The notes: generated by a model not told the origin, from the letters alone. A DNA stretch of 46,559 bases from Oscillospiraceae bacterium (GCA_017412765.1 JAFPWN010000021.1:1-46559), one strand, 5' to 3'. Counted from the first letter of the stretch, positions 37,769-46,559 are shown. A program made the numbers and translations.

Positions 37769-38937
37769 TGAGCGTAGTAAGAAATGACATAGTCCGCGTT
37801 GGTGCGGACTTTTCTCCCTTTATAAAGGGCACAAAGCAAGGCGAAAAGGCCGTTGCTTCTTTTAACCTATCCTCAAATAAGGTTTTCAGCCGGCTCAAGA
37901 GCTTCGGCAAGGCTGCTATGGCTGCAGTTTCGGTCACTGCTGTCATTGCTGCGGCAAATAAGTGCAAAGAGGCTTATGAGTCGCAGGCTGAGGCTAACGC
38001 GAAGCTTGAGCACGTCATGAGTCACTCGATGGGCGCGAGAGCCGAGGAAATCGCATCCGTCAAGGATCTGACCGACGCTCAGCAGTCTCTCGGCGTTATC
38101 AGCGCAGATATACAGGCTGCAGGAGCCCAGGAGCTCGCGACCTATGTTTCTATGACCGGTACTCTTAAGAAGCTCATACCGGTCATGAACGATATGACAG
38201 CGCAGCAGTACGGCTACAACGCCACGGCAGAAAACGCCGTCGGCATCGCAACGATGCTCGGCAAGGTCATGAACGGACAGACCGGTGCGCTTTCTCGTTA
38301 CGGTTACAGTTTTACCGAAGCTCAGGCAAAGGTGCTGAAGTACGGCAACGAAGAGGAACGCGTTGCCGTACTTGCTGACGTCGTATCCGCCTCAGTAGGC
38401 GGCATGAACGAAGCTCTTGCACAGACTCCTACCGGTCGCCTGCAGCAGGTAAAAAATCGCCTTGACGATATTCAGGCGAGTTTCGGCGCCGCGGTTACGA
38501 ACATCGAGGTGCTTTTCCTTCCGGCGCTGAACACAGTTAATAACGTGCTTGCCGGGATGGCCAATCTTGCGAATATGGTCGCGCAGGCCTTTGTCAATGT
38601 GTTCGGCGGCGCGGCTGCTGCTGCCGGCAATGCGGTCACCTACACCGGTGCCGCAACGAGCGGAGTCGATGATCTTACCGAGTCGCTCAATGAGGCGGGC
38701 GGAGCGGCCGATAGGCTCGGCACTGCCGGCTTTGATACGCTGCAGAAGCTCTCCGGAACGTCATCCGGAGGCGGCAGCGGCGGATCCGCGGGAAGTGGCG
38801 CTTCGATAACCTCAATTGTGCCCAATTTGGGCACAACACAGTTTGAAACGCCGGAGAGTCTTAAGAAGCTCGAAGAGTTCCTTGGAAGGATTAAGGAGAA
38901 GGTTAATTCCCTTGTCCCAGGACGCAAAATGGCTTGA
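37768..38937 (+). CDS. Tail tape measure protein (short)
   Basis: The 389-residue protein is helical: KGTKQGEKAVASFNLSS at the start, a hydrophobic helix about residues 48-66, long Ala/Gln-rich helices with QQVKNRLDDIQASFG, a Gly/Ala-rich hydrophobic stretch near 270-290, and a Gly/Ser linker GGGSGGSAGSG near 335-345. At roughly 1.5 Angstrom per residue it would set a tail of about 60 nm, short for a siphophage. It ends in TGA-C, and a second frame continues (38912-39112). A 17-bp palindrome copy lies in its coding sequence. GTG start behind GGAGGTG. Confidence 0.82.
   Translation: MSVVRNDIVRVGADFSPFIKGTKQGEKAVASFNLSSNKVFSRLKSFGKAAMAAVSVTAVIAAANKCKEAYESQAEANAKLEHVMSHSMGARAEEIASVKDLTDAQQSLGVISADIQAAGAQELATYVSMTGTLKKLIPVMNDMTAQQYGYNATAENAVGIATMLGKVMNGQTGALSRYGYSFTEAQAKVLKYGNEEERVAVLADVVSASVGGMNEALAQTPTGRLQQVKNRLDDIQASFGAAVTNIEVLFLPALNTVNNVLAGMANLANMVAQAFVNVFGGAAAAAGNAVTYTGAATSGVDDLTESLNEAGGAADRLGTAGFDTLQKLSGTSSGGGSGGSAGSGASITSIVPNLGTTQFETPESLKKLEEFLGRIKEKVNSLVPGRKMA
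38818..38834. repeat. Recurrent 17-bp palindrome, copy 4
   Basis: GTGCCCAATTTGGGCAC, perfect arms, inside the tape measure gene (codes for a VPNLGT segment). It is the only copy not next to a ribosome site. Confidence 0.8.
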
Positions 38938-39112
38938 CGCCCTCGCCAGCCGCATAAGAGGCAATTCAAGCGATCCTCAGCTGATAGCTATGCTCCGCAC
39001 AATTCTGCAGTATCTCAGGGCGCCGACGCCTATCGTCTGGAATGACCGCGAGCTCGGAAAGATGACGCGGGATATTAACCGGCGCGAAGCCGCGATTTCG
39101 GGGGTGGGATGA
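38912..39112 (+). CDS. Small protein resembling a tape measure C-terminus
   Basis: The 66-residue frame (TTG start at 38912, with AAGGAG somewhat far upstream) overlaps the end of the tape measure gene in the +1 frame. Its end, IVWNDRELGKMTRDINRREA, resembles the conserved tail of tape measure proteins that binds the tail tip. It may be translated on its own, or joined to the tape measure by a +1 shift at GCT-TGA-C (38932-38938). Confidence 0.6.
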   Translation: MSQDAKWLDALASRIRGNSSDPQLIAMLRTILQYLRAPTPIVWNDRELGKMTRDINRREAAISGVG

Positions 39113-39495
39113 TGTCAACGAATCCATACCCGCCCACGTTTATCATCGATGGCGTAGATTTCACAGGGATGGTCGCCTATGACGGATTCGACTGGGAACG
39201 AAATGACATCGAGGCGGAGACTGCAGGCCGGCACACGCTTGACGTCCTGATGAAGCGAGCTGTGCTCGCTGACAAGCGCGGCCTTGTCGTTACTCCGATC
39301 AGAGCACCATTTTCCAGATCGAGGGAGCTTGCGTTAGCCCTTCATAAAACCTATCTGACAATTACCTACCTCGACCAGGAAGACGGCGTCATCACAAAGC
39401 AGTTTTACGGTACGCAGGTGCGCTCCAAGATCCACGGCAGGCTTCACGGCGTGACATACTCAACGATTCAGCCGTTTACACTTGTGGAGGTGTAA
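39109..39495 (+). CDS. Minor tail protein, distal-tail region
   Basis: The 128-residue beta-rich protein starts PPTFIIDGVDFTGMVAYDGFDWERND and ends VTYSTIQPFTLVEV. Small beta proteins in this position follow the tape measure in many Clostridia phages (DUF6711-like). It likely belongs to the tail tip. Start could be either of two adjacent ATG codons. Confidence 0.7.
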   Translation: MMSTNPYPPTFIIDGVDFTGMVAYDGFDWERNDIEAETAGRHTLDVLMKRAVLADKRGLVVTPIRAPFSRSRELALALHKTYLTITYLDQEDGVITKQFYGTQVRSKIHGRLHGVTYSTIQPFTLVEV

Positions 39496-39496
39496 G

Positions 39497-41230
39497 ATGC
39501 AGGAAGTTTCTCAAAAATTCAATGATCTCTGGAGCACTCCAGGCAAGCTCACTGATGTCAAGTTCACAATTAACGACGTTGAATACCTCAATGACGCAAT
39601 CTATCCTTCGGCTCTCAGCCGGAGGATGTTTGCAAATGATGAGCCAGCTGTCGGCAGTGTAGTGCAGAGTACGTTTTCGAGCTCAGTCGTTCTGAAGAGC
39701 GATATTCCGAAGCATGCGACGGTCAAGGTCTATAACCGAGTTGTCCATCCGGATAACGGCGAAGCTTCGGAGTGGATCCGGCGCGGTGAGTTCTACATTA
39801 ACTCCCGCAGGGGCTACACCGCCGGCTCTGTGCTTGAATTCGCTGCGAAGGATGCGATAGGTAAGACAAACAAGTCATATAAGGATTACACCGGCTTCAC
39901 GTCATGGCCGCAAAATGAGAATGCGGTCGTTGCCGAGATAGCGCAGATTATCGGAGTAACAGTTGACGTTCGCACAGTTCTTGCCGGTTATTCGGTGCCG
40001 TATCCTAATGACTATACAATGCGCGAGATCCTCGGATATATCGCCGCGGCAAACGGCGGCAACTGGACAATTACAGATGTCAGCACGCTGCGGCTTGTAA
40101 AGCTTACAGGCAACGCAGATGATCTTAATATCGGCAATCGCGCGGCGTCGTTTGTGAGCCTTGGTGATACTGGAGCTTATACAGGAGTCACAATCTGGTG
40201 GGATGACGATAACGCTTTTTCCGCCGGCAATGATTCCGGGACTGTTCTTGAGTGTGACTGTCCTTGGGCTACGCAGACCATGGCAGATAATTTGTTGCTT
40301 CAGGTCAGCGGACTTAGCCTCCGCGCATACACCGCCTCGCTTACCGACGTATCACCGGCTGCAGAGCTCGGCGACGTCGTCATTATCGAAGGGGTACGCT
40401 GTGTACTCAACGATTATGACGTCAGTCTCGACGGCACCCATCAGCCGAGCATATCCTCTCCTGCGTTGAGCGAGGCAGACGAGGACTATGAGCCGGAGCT
40501 GCAGCGCCAGATGCGGCGTGCCGTGAAGCTCGGGCAGAGCTATTACGGCACGAAGATAACGCGCGAGAATGGTCTTGTAATCGAAAAAACCGACGGGACC
40601 GATACCGAAGCAAGCGTTACGCTGAACGCCGATGAGCTGGCGTTCCGGTCAAACGAGAACGGCGTTATGCGCGATAAGCTGTATTTTGACCCTGTTACCG
40701 GGCAGTATGTTTTTGACGGCAAGATAACCGTGCGCGACGGCTCGATAGAGTTTATCGGCGGTGCGTCATTTACGCAGGTGAGGTATTCGACCGATCCGCA
40801 GGCGACCGTTCCCGGCGGCTGGAGCGATGCGTGGGATCCCGAGTGGGATGACGGCTCGACAAGAGTCTTTGCGATCTACTCATATAACGGCGGCACGGAT
40901 TGGACTGATCCTGTAATGATACAGGGCGCTGACGGAGACGCCGGGGAATCTCCGATAACCGTTTCTTTGTTTTCGACGGCAGGAACCGTCATCTCTCAGG
41001 GGGTTACATCCACACGGATCTACGCCGTCGTTATGCAGGGCGGCGTGGATATTACGCTGAACATCAGCTATCTTCGTTTTTCGTGGCACAAATATTTCAA
41101 AGACGGAACTGAAGATCTTAATTGGCATCCAACTTACACTTATGAGGGACGGCGCGATTCGATCAACGTGTCAGAGTCGGATATCGCCTCAACAGCAACG
41201 TTTACTTGTTTAATTGAGGAGGAAAGTTAA
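39497..41230 (+). CDS. Tail-tip / baseplate structural protein
   Basis: The 577-residue protein has an N-terminal tail-hub-like part (about 1-320; INDVEYLNDAIYPSALSRRMF, YTMREILGYIAAANGGNWTI, ELGDVVIIEGVRCVLNDYDV) like gp27/Tal modules, then a coiled linker (EPELQRQMRRAVKLGQSYYGT) and a C-terminal half with a DKLYFDPVTGQYVFDGKITV strand and Trp-rich repeat-like segments (GGWSDAWDPEWDDG, GGTDWTDPV). It connects tail tube to fibre proteins. ATG 39497 follows GGAGGTG; it overlaps the next frame only slightly. Confidence 0.75.
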   Translation: MQEVSQKFNDLWSTPGKLTDVKFTINDVEYLNDAIYPSALSRRMFANDEPAVGSVVQSTFSSSVVLKSDIPKHATVKVYNRVVHPDNGEASEWIRRGEFYINSRRGYTAGSVLEFAAKDAIGKTNKSYKDYTGFTSWPQNENAVVAEIAQIIGVTVDVRTVLAGYSVPYPNDYTMREILGYIAAANGGNWTITDVSTLRLVKLTGNADDLNIGNRAASFVSLGDTGAYTGVTIWWDDDNAFSAGNDSGTVLECDCPWATQTMADNLLLQVSGLSLRAYTASLTDVSPAAELGDVVIIEGVRCVLNDYDVSLDGTHQPSISSPALSEADEDYEPELQRQMRRAVKLGQSYYGTKITRENGLVIEKTDGTDTEASVTLNADELAFRSNENGVMRDKLYFDPVTGQYVFDGKITVRDGSIEFIGGASFTQVRYSTDPQATVPGGWSDAWDPEWDDGSTRVFAIYSYNGGTDWTDPVMIQGADGDAGESPITVSLFSTAGTVISQGVTSTRIYAVVMQGGVDITLNISYLRFSWHKYFKDGTEDLNWHPTYTYEGRRDSINVSESDIASTATFTCLIEEES

Positions 41231-41231
41231 A

Positions 41232-43055
41232 TTGGCTACTGTAGCTCAAGGTCAAATTACAATCGTTGATATGAATGATCAGCCCGCGCTGTTAATGAAT
41301 ATCGACTCGACAAAGACAAAAACTTTTACAAAGACTTTTATCCCGACGGGGCAGGGGGCAGGAACCTATACCTATGCGCCTGCGCTCGGCACGGGTGGAA
41401 GCAATCCGCTGGTGCTGACGCCGAGGTTGTATCTTGCGGGCAGCAACACGGAGCTTTTTGCGGCGGGCACGGGCGGCAAGCTGCGATTTGACGGCTGGGA
41501 CATTACCATCGACGGCACGACGTACACAATCTCGGCAAACGCAAGCGACGCATTACCTTCCGGGCTGCCGACGGGCATCTCGTTCAATGATCTGGGGCCG
41601 ACCGGCAAAAAGTTCACCCGCGCTCAAATCGCGATCACCGCAAACAGTGCTCTCGGCTCGTCGTTTTACGCAAAGGCAAAGGCTACGTACTCATATTCGG
41701 GCAGCGCAAGCTTTGCCGACGGCATTCCGGTAAGCGCGGATATAACGGTTACGACTATACTTACAAACAACGCAAGCTATATCTGCGATCTGACAAATAC
41801 GAACCATGCGTTCCCGGTGTCGTGGGAGGAGGACGCGCAGGGCAGGCAGATAGGCACGTTGAGAGCCGGAGCTACCGCAGACATCTATGCCGACGTATCT
41901 TACGGAGATACCGTTATAAATGATTATACGATCTCCGCAAATCTGGGAGGCGACACAAGATTCACCGCTTCGGCTCTTTCGGGCGGCACACGGCCGGGCG
42001 TTCGGATAACGGTAAATCAGGACGCTTCGATAGGTCAGAGCGATTCCGAGGGAGCTGCGGGAGACCCGTCTGACAGCGGCACGTTTACGATAACCGTAAC
42101 GGCTCCGGGAAACGGTCCGAGCTTTGCGAAGATATTCTCATGGTCTGCCGCAGGCGAGGGCGTCAACGGCGCGGACGGCGTCAGCTACGATCTCGGCGTA
42201 TCTCCGAAGCGCGTTACTCTGAATCCGAACAGCAGCGGACAATACACCGAAACCGGAACGATCACGCTTACGCCGCGAAAATTCAGCGGCGGTTCTCTCG
42301 TGGCGTGGACGGATTACACTATTGCCTACAAATACGGCAGCAACAATTATCAGGCATTGAGCGGCAACACGTTTACGTACAGCGCATCTACGCTCGGGGA
42401 TATACATTTCCGTCTGTTTGCCGGAACCGGGGCAAGCGTGGACGTCACGGGCTCCGATTACCTTGACGAAGAGACCGCTTACGTCGAAAAAGCTCCGCTT
42501 GACAGCTGTCATCTCGCTATTGAGCCCGAGAGCGGAAAATCGCTGTATTTCCGCAATGCTGTGGGGAATGAAACCATTACTCTTTACGCCAAGTTCTACG
42601 TGAACGGCAGCCTGCAAAACTCGCCTGCTTGCCAGTGGTACAAGAACGGCACCGCAATTTCCGGCGCAACGAGCGCAAGCTACGTCGTCTCCGCCAATAA
42701 TGTTACAAGTTCGGCGTACTTTGCCTGCCGCATTACCCATCAGGGGACGTCGTATGAGGACGGCGTTACGATCGTTGACTATGATGACCCATATCAGGTT
42801 GAAATCATTTCGTCCAATGGTACGGTGCTTGTAAACGGCACAGGCTCGACCAATCTGACCTGTAAGCTGTACAGATATAACGCATCCTCCGGAACGATAG
42901 CCGAGGTGGATTCCGCCGGAACCTCGTTTACTTATACGTGGACAAAGGGCGGGCAAACCTTTTCCGGAAATACCGGTAAAACGATCACAGTGCAAGCCTC
43001 AGATATTGACGGCACCGCGCTCTATGCCTGCACTGTTTCGGATTCCGGCACATAA
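41232..43055 (+). CDS. Tail protein with immunoglobulin-like domains
   Basis: The 607-residue protein has a short N-terminal motif ATVAQGQITIVDMNDQP, then beta-sandwich repeats, and two C-terminal Ig-like domains (CQWYKNGTAISGATSASYVV at about 465-485 and YTWTKGGQTFSGNTGKTIT near 575). Ig-like domains on phage tails bind carbohydrates weakly. TTG start at 41232 behind GAGGAGG; the last codons of the preceding gene overlap this ribosome site. Confidence 0.78.
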   Translation: MATVAQGQITIVDMNDQPALLMNIDSTKTKTFTKTFIPTGQGAGTYTYAPALGTGGSNPLVLTPRLYLAGSNTELFAAGTGGKLRFDGWDITIDGTTYTISANASDALPSGLPTGISFNDLGPTGKKFTRAQIAITANSALGSSFYAKAKATYSYSGSASFADGIPVSADITVTTILTNNASYICDLTNTNHAFPVSWEEDAQGRQIGTLRAGATADIYADVSYGDTVINDYTISANLGGDTRFTASALSGGTRPGVRITVNQDASIGQSDSEGAAGDPSDSGTFTITVTAPGNGPSFAKIFSWSAAGEGVNGADGVSYDLGVSPKRVTLNPNSSGQYTETGTITLTPRKFSGGSLVAWTDYTIAYKYGSNNYQALSGNTFTYSASTLGDIHFRLFAGTGASVDVTGSDYLDEETAYVEKAPLDSCHLAIEPESGKSLYFRNAVGNETITLYAKFYVNGSLQNSPACQWYKNGTAISGATSASYVVSANNVTSSAYFACRITHQGTSYEDGVTIVDYDDPYQVEIISSNGTVLVNGTGSTNLTCKLYRYNASSGTIAEVDSAGTSFTYTWTKGGQTFSGNTGKTITVQASDIDGTALYACTVSDSGT

Positions 43056-43067
43056 GGAGGCGCTGCT

Positions 43068-44945
43068 ATGGCCGTAATTGCCGAAGGGCAGATAACCCTT
43101 GCACGGGTCGAATCCGGGCGCACCGTGTCAGCCTATAAACGCGCGGCGGACAGCACGACTCCGGCGGCACCGACCTCGACGGACAGCTTTCCGACAGGAT
43201 GGACGGCTGCTCCGAGCGGAGTTGACAAAAACTATCCATATGAATTTGTGTCGCAGAGCTTGCTTACCGGAGATACATACGGAAGCTGGTCAACTCCCGC
43301 AGTATATGCCGTATATACGGCCGCGAGGACTGTATCAATATATAAGCTCGCAAGCACCAACACTGCGCCGGCAACTCCTACCGGAGGGGGTACTTCCATT
43401 CCCTCCGGCTGGTCTGACACGATTCCCGCGTTTACGCAGAGCAATCCCTATGTGTTTATCTCGCAGACTACGCTTGAGGGCAACACATACGGGACGTGGA
43501 GCGCGCCGGTCTTATATACTTACGATCCCACAAACGACGACGCAATGTTTGCCGCGCTGACTGACAGCGGGAATAAGGTCGGTATATTCTCGTCGGGCAG
43601 CATCAGCGGAAGCACCAAGCTCTTTGTCAATGCCGACTATATCAAGGCCGGTAAGCTCGTTGTAAAGGACGCGCAGGAGAACGTAATATTTCAAGCCGAT
43701 ATTGATAACAACAGCACTAACCTTGCGGGATGGATAGCCGCCAACGGGAAGTTTTATTCCGGCTCCGGCAGCAGTTACGTCGAGCTCAACAGCGACAGTT
43801 CAGATTCTCACGCGATAATGGCCGGAGGCAGCACGTCCGCAAATGCGCGGTTCCTGCTTGGTAAAGACGGCAGCCTTACGCTAAAGGACAGCAACGGCGA
43901 CAGGGCGCTGTATTTTGACAGCGATAAGCGGAGCTTTGTATTTAACGGAGTCCTCGGCTCCGGAGCAACGTACACAGACAGCCTTTATGCCGAGCAGGGC
44001 AACGTTGCGGATATTACGGTCAGCCGTCTTGACACGGGTGATTATATAGCGCGATACCTGACCCGCAATATAGCCGATCTGAACCATGTCAGGATAACGT
44101 CGGATTCGAGCGGACTGCCGCATATCTATTTGGTAGCATCTGCTGTAAAAAGATATTATGCGTCCGGCACGGGCAGAGAACGGCTTACAAACTCGTCCGG
44201 AACCGCGCTCTATTGGACGGACGAGCTGATGACCGCTACCACCACGTCGGCAACGTCTTACCCCGCATATATCGGGGTAACAACCCTCAAGAACCCCTAC
44301 GATGAATCAATGTATTGGTCGCAGGATATATCCGGCGCAACGATAACGGACGGCTATCCGTATATAAACGGAGTGCGTATCTACACGACCGGTACGAACA
44401 CAAATCACCCCGTTATCGTATGGGACTATGAGGATCAGAACAAGGCCGATCTGACGTTCGTGCTCAACTCGTCCAACGGGTACTACGAACCGCGGCTCGT
44501 CCTCGGCGCCGGAGATCAGAACGGTACCGCGAAGGGCTACATATACAAGGGCGCAAACGGGCTTGACATTGTTTACGACCGTGGAAATTCTGCAGGCGAG
44601 CTGGCTCTCAGACTGAATGAGAGCGGCAACGTGCAGAAGTCGCTTACAAGCAACGGCACGACGATACAAGGAGCGGTTGCAGGAATGTTGGTCTTTGAGA
44701 ATATCACGGTGACCGAGTCGAGTTGGACGGAAGAAGCGACACCGACATTTACGAGCTACCCCTATGCGGCGCAGCTTACCTGTCAGGGTGCGACAAGCGC
44801 AATGGGCGGCGAGGTCATATTCTCCCCGGACGACGTCGGAAGCGGCAAGCTTGCCACGGCAGCGCAGAGCGGAACGAACAAGGTCACTATATATGCAACC
44901 GAACCAATGGATGTCACAGTTCTTCGAATTGAATTGAGGTTTTGA
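43068..44945 (+). CDS. Tail fibre / receptor-binding protein
   Basis: The 625-residue protein shares the N-terminal motif VIAEGQITLARVESGR with the preceding protein. It then has two tandem copies of a Tyr/Trp repeat (about residues 20-85 and 88-150), a segment FVNADYIKAGKLVVKD and DNNSTNLAGWIAANGKFYSG characteristic of the J-like central fibre C-terminus of siphophages, and beta-rich distal domains. Receptor binding is inferred. AGGAGG precedes the ATG. Confidence 0.8.
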   Translation: MAVIAEGQITLARVESGRTVSAYKRAADSTTPAAPTSTDSFPTGWTAAPSGVDKNYPYEFVSQSLLTGDTYGSWSTPAVYAVYTAARTVSIYKLASTNTAPATPTGGGTSIPSGWSDTIPAFTQSNPYVFISQTTLEGNTYGTWSAPVLYTYDPTNDDAMFAALTDSGNKVGIFSSGSISGSTKLFVNADYIKAGKLVVKDAQENVIFQADIDNNSTNLAGWIAANGKFYSGSGSSYVELNSDSSDSHAIMAGGSTSANARFLLGKDGSLTLKDSNGDRALYFDSDKRSFVFNGVLGSGATYTDSLYAEQGNVADITVSRLDTGDYIARYLTRNIADLNHVRITSDSSGLPHIYLVASAVKRYYASGTGRERLTNSSGTALYWTDELMTATTTSATSYPAYIGVTTLKNPYDESMYWSQDISGATITDGYPYINGVRIYTTGTNTNHPVIVWDYEDQNKADLTFVLNSSNGYYEPRLVLGAGDQNGTAKGYIYKGANGLDIVYDRGNSAGELALRLNESGNVQKSLTSNGTTIQGAVAGMLVFENITVTESSWTEEATPTFTSYPYAAQLTCQGATSAMGGEVIFSPDDVGSGKLATAAQSGTNKVTIYATEPMDVTVLRIELRF

Positions 44946-44946
44946 T

Positions 44947-45744
44947 ATGGCGTGGTTAAGAGCAGTTGCGGGACAGAACACCCCGACATCTTTCAAAGTC
45001 GAATATAACCTTACCGGGCTGACAACTACCGGCTCGGATACTGCTCCCGCGTATGGCGAGTTCACGTTCGTGCTTGCGGGCAGCGGCAACAGAGTGCCGC
45101 CGGCTACAATAAATATTTACTGCGACGGTACGTTGCTTACTTCAAATACGGACTACACGTACAACCGGAATACCGGAGAAGTGAAAATCAAGAGAGTCGC
45201 AGGCAACATCCTCGTCGAGGCGGTCGGAGTTGTCGCCGCTGCTATCTGGAGCCCGGCTGCGGGTTATACTTACTTTGCAATATTCCAACTCTCAGGCAAA
45301 TATCGGATATGCTGGTATAGTTCAGTTCCTGAAAATGAATGGAAACCAGTCTATGGTACTGCATCAATTTCGTATGCAAGTATAATTACCGTGACCCCCT
45401 ACGTAGGGCTTAGAGGCTATTTATATTATAGCCAAGAGTTCAATACAATCGACGCTGCAATTAACGCCATGTACCGAGAAGAAGCGGCACAATATGTACA
45501 AGCGAGTTCGTTAACGGTGTATCAAGGGGCAGGCCGTTCAGGTGTTAACAGCGCAACCGCAACTATAGGCGGATTGTGGCCGAATAGAGTGATAGCGACA
45601 AATGCGTCGGTTCCCATATATGCACTGACATATTACGAAATGACTGCTAATCGGTCCACAACCAATAGCAGCAGCTCTTACAGTTCAACGCCGTCTGTGC
45701 CTGAACAATATGTGGAATATAGCAATATAAACATTCAGTCTTGA
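44947..45744 (+). CDS. Unknown tail-associated protein
   Basis: The 265-residue protein is rich in Ser, Thr and aromatic residues and predicted beta-rich (FTFVLAGSGNRVPPATINIYCDGTLL). No catalytic motif is recognised. It begins one base after the fibre gene stop and carries a lower-GC second half (45260 onwards), suggesting exchange of a host-range module. No clear ribosome site: coupling to the fibre gene is likely. Confidence 0.65.
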   Translation: MAWLRAVAGQNTPTSFKVEYNLTGLTTTGSDTAPAYGEFTFVLAGSGNRVPPATINIYCDGTLLTSNTDYTYNRNTGEVKIKRVAGNILVEAVGVVAAAIWSPAAGYTYFAIFQLSGKYRICWYSSVPENEWKPVYGTASISYASIITVTPYVGLRGYLYYSQEFNTIDAAINAMYREEAAQYVQASSLTVYQGAGRSGVNSATATIGGLWPNRVIATNASVPIYALTYYEMTANRSTTNSSSSYSSTPSVPEQYVEYSNINIQS

Positions 45745-45754
45745 GGTGAGATCA

Positions 45755-46276
45755 TTGGCATTTTTAGCAACAAACGCAATTAAAATACAGCGTTCGGCTG
45801 CGGTCACGGAGGAATTGGAAGTAACAGAGAACGGTACATACACGCCCTCGAGCGGGGTTGACGGATTTGATTCTGTTACAGTAAATGTAAGCGGAGGCGA
45901 TCCCGTTTGGAAACCTGTTACTCCTATCAATCTAGGTTCGGGTAGTTTTATTTCAAGCGGCAACTCACTCGAAATCGGGCGCACTGATTGGCCGAATTAT
46001 TACGCCGTTGCGCTGGATTTACAGACGTTAGCTGGTAAAATTATCTACATCGACAACTCTGACAACAATCGTAACTACTGGGGATTATACACCTCGCTGA
46101 GTACTGGTCAAGCTATTACATATCCAAGTACGCGCGAATTACAATCAAATGGAAAGCTCATCTTTTATGCGAATGATTTTTATAGGTTAGCGCAATATCT
46201 GGTCTATGACTTTACGACAAGCAGTCAGAGTCAACCTGCCATTTCCGCAATGAACGTTACTGCTCCATCAGCATAA
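45755..46276 (+). CDS. Tail protein with ENGTY-type beta repeat
   Basis: The 173-residue protein contains ELEVTENGTYTPSSGVDGF followed by VTVNVSG, a repeat common in tail and surface proteins of Clostridia phages that forms a small beta module. The C-terminal 110 residues are unrecognised. TTG start at 45755 with GAGGTGA ahead. A/T-rich like the preceding half gene. Confidence 0.65.
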   Translation: MAFLATNAIKIQRSAAVTEELEVTENGTYTPSSGVDGFDSVTVNVSGGDPVWKPVTPINLGSGSFISSGNSLEIGRTDWPNYYAVALDLQTLAGKIIYIDNSDNNRNYWGLYTSLSTGQAITYPSTRELQSNGKLIFYANDFYRLAQYLVYDFTTSSQSQPAISAMNVTAPSA

Positions 46277-46400
46277 ATTAGTGGCAATGTAGTTTGAAAC
46301 TAAACAGTACAGATGACAGGCAGCTATTTCATGCGGCTTTTTGGCGGTCGCGGCTGTCATGAACGCGATTTTAATACTACTTATGAAAGGATAAAAAATA
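46277..46400. other. Short intergenic region before holin
   Basis: No gene seen. An inverted repeat ATGACAG (46313-46319) / CTGTCAT (46354-46360) and a small TAGTTT-G-AAACTA palindrome near 46291 could mark a terminator or promoter border between tail and lysis modules. No T-run follows. Confidence 0.35.
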
Positions 46401-46559
46401 ATGAACGATAAAGTAATCTCAATCACGGGGACGGCGTTTCTGACGCTCGTTCTCGCCTACTTCAAGGCGCTGGCGGTGCCGGTCATCATGCTCGCGGTGC
46501 TTATGCTGCTCGATTACATCTCGGGCGTTGTCGAGGCGTGGGTACATAACACTATGTCA
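46401..46559 (+). CDS. Phage holin, N-terminus only
   Basis: The first 53 residues have two hydrophobic helices (about 8-24 and 26-42) with LDYISGVVEAWVHNT, the pattern of the toxin-secretion/phage-lysis holin family (Phage_holin_4). Holins open the membrane for the endolysin, whose gene should follow beyond the window. GAAAGGA precedes the ATG. The gene is cut by the window end. Confidence 0.88.
   Translation, partial: MNDKVISITGTAFLTLVLAYFKALAVPVIMLAVLMLLDYISGVVEAWVHNTMS

Overview
The window looks like a piece of a Gram-positive anaerobe of the class Clostridia, probably a gut member of the Oscillospirales/Ruminococcaceae side. This is inferred from a perfect CIRCE operator before groES-groEL, an S-layer-homology (SLH) surface protein, an ArsR/CadA metal efflux operon, strong AGGAGG ribosome sites with frequent GTG/TTG starts, and a Clostridia-style siphophage. 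No rRNA or intact tRNA is present, so species placement is not possible.

Bases 1-14,310 are chromosome. In order: the 5' end of an IS3-like transposase gene; a small SHOCT-domain membrane protein; a leftward galK plus PHP-phosphoesterase operon; an SLH-anchored HAD phosphatase; CIRCE-controlled groES-groEL; a GlsB/YeaQ-type membrane protein; a folded intergenic repeat; an arsR / HMA metallochaperone / P-type ATPase efflux operon with a clear promoter-operator; a leftward operon of a DUF1538 membrane protein with two PII-like proteins; a CPA2-type cation/proton antiporter; and two hairpin small-RNA candidates with their own promoters on the minus strand.

At 14,312-14,340 lies the 3' end of a tRNA gene (best fit tRNA-Gly, minus strand). 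This is attL of a prophage that fills the rest of the window (at least 32 kb) and continues past its right end. The left arm holds a tyrosine integrase, a hicAB toxin-antitoxin pair, and a leftward lysogeny operon of the repressor, a membrane-anchored DUF4041-T5orf172 protein and an unknown 113-residue protein. Rightward early genes are three small HTH proteins, a winged-helix replication initiator with a lambda-like origin inside the gene, a DnaB-type helicase, ParA and a composite ParB, several small unknown proteins, YopX, an HUH rolling-circle-type Rep and a zinc-ribbon protein.

From 26.7 kb the packaging and morphogenesis genes run in HK97-like order: HNH, a possible cos region, P27 small terminase, DNA methyltransferase, a second P27-like small terminase, large terminase, portal, ClpP-like protease, capsid, connectors, tail tube, tail chaperones with a programmed -1 frameshift, a short tape measure, tail-tip and fibre proteins, and the start of a holin at the window edge.

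The least expected features are a 17-bp palindrome GTGCCC-N5-GGGCAC that recurs four times in the prophage, mostly just before ribosome sites; the combination of theta-type, HUH-type and ParAB maintenance genes in one integrated siphophage; the repressor-linked DUF4041 cassette; and the paired small-RNA candidates beside attL.
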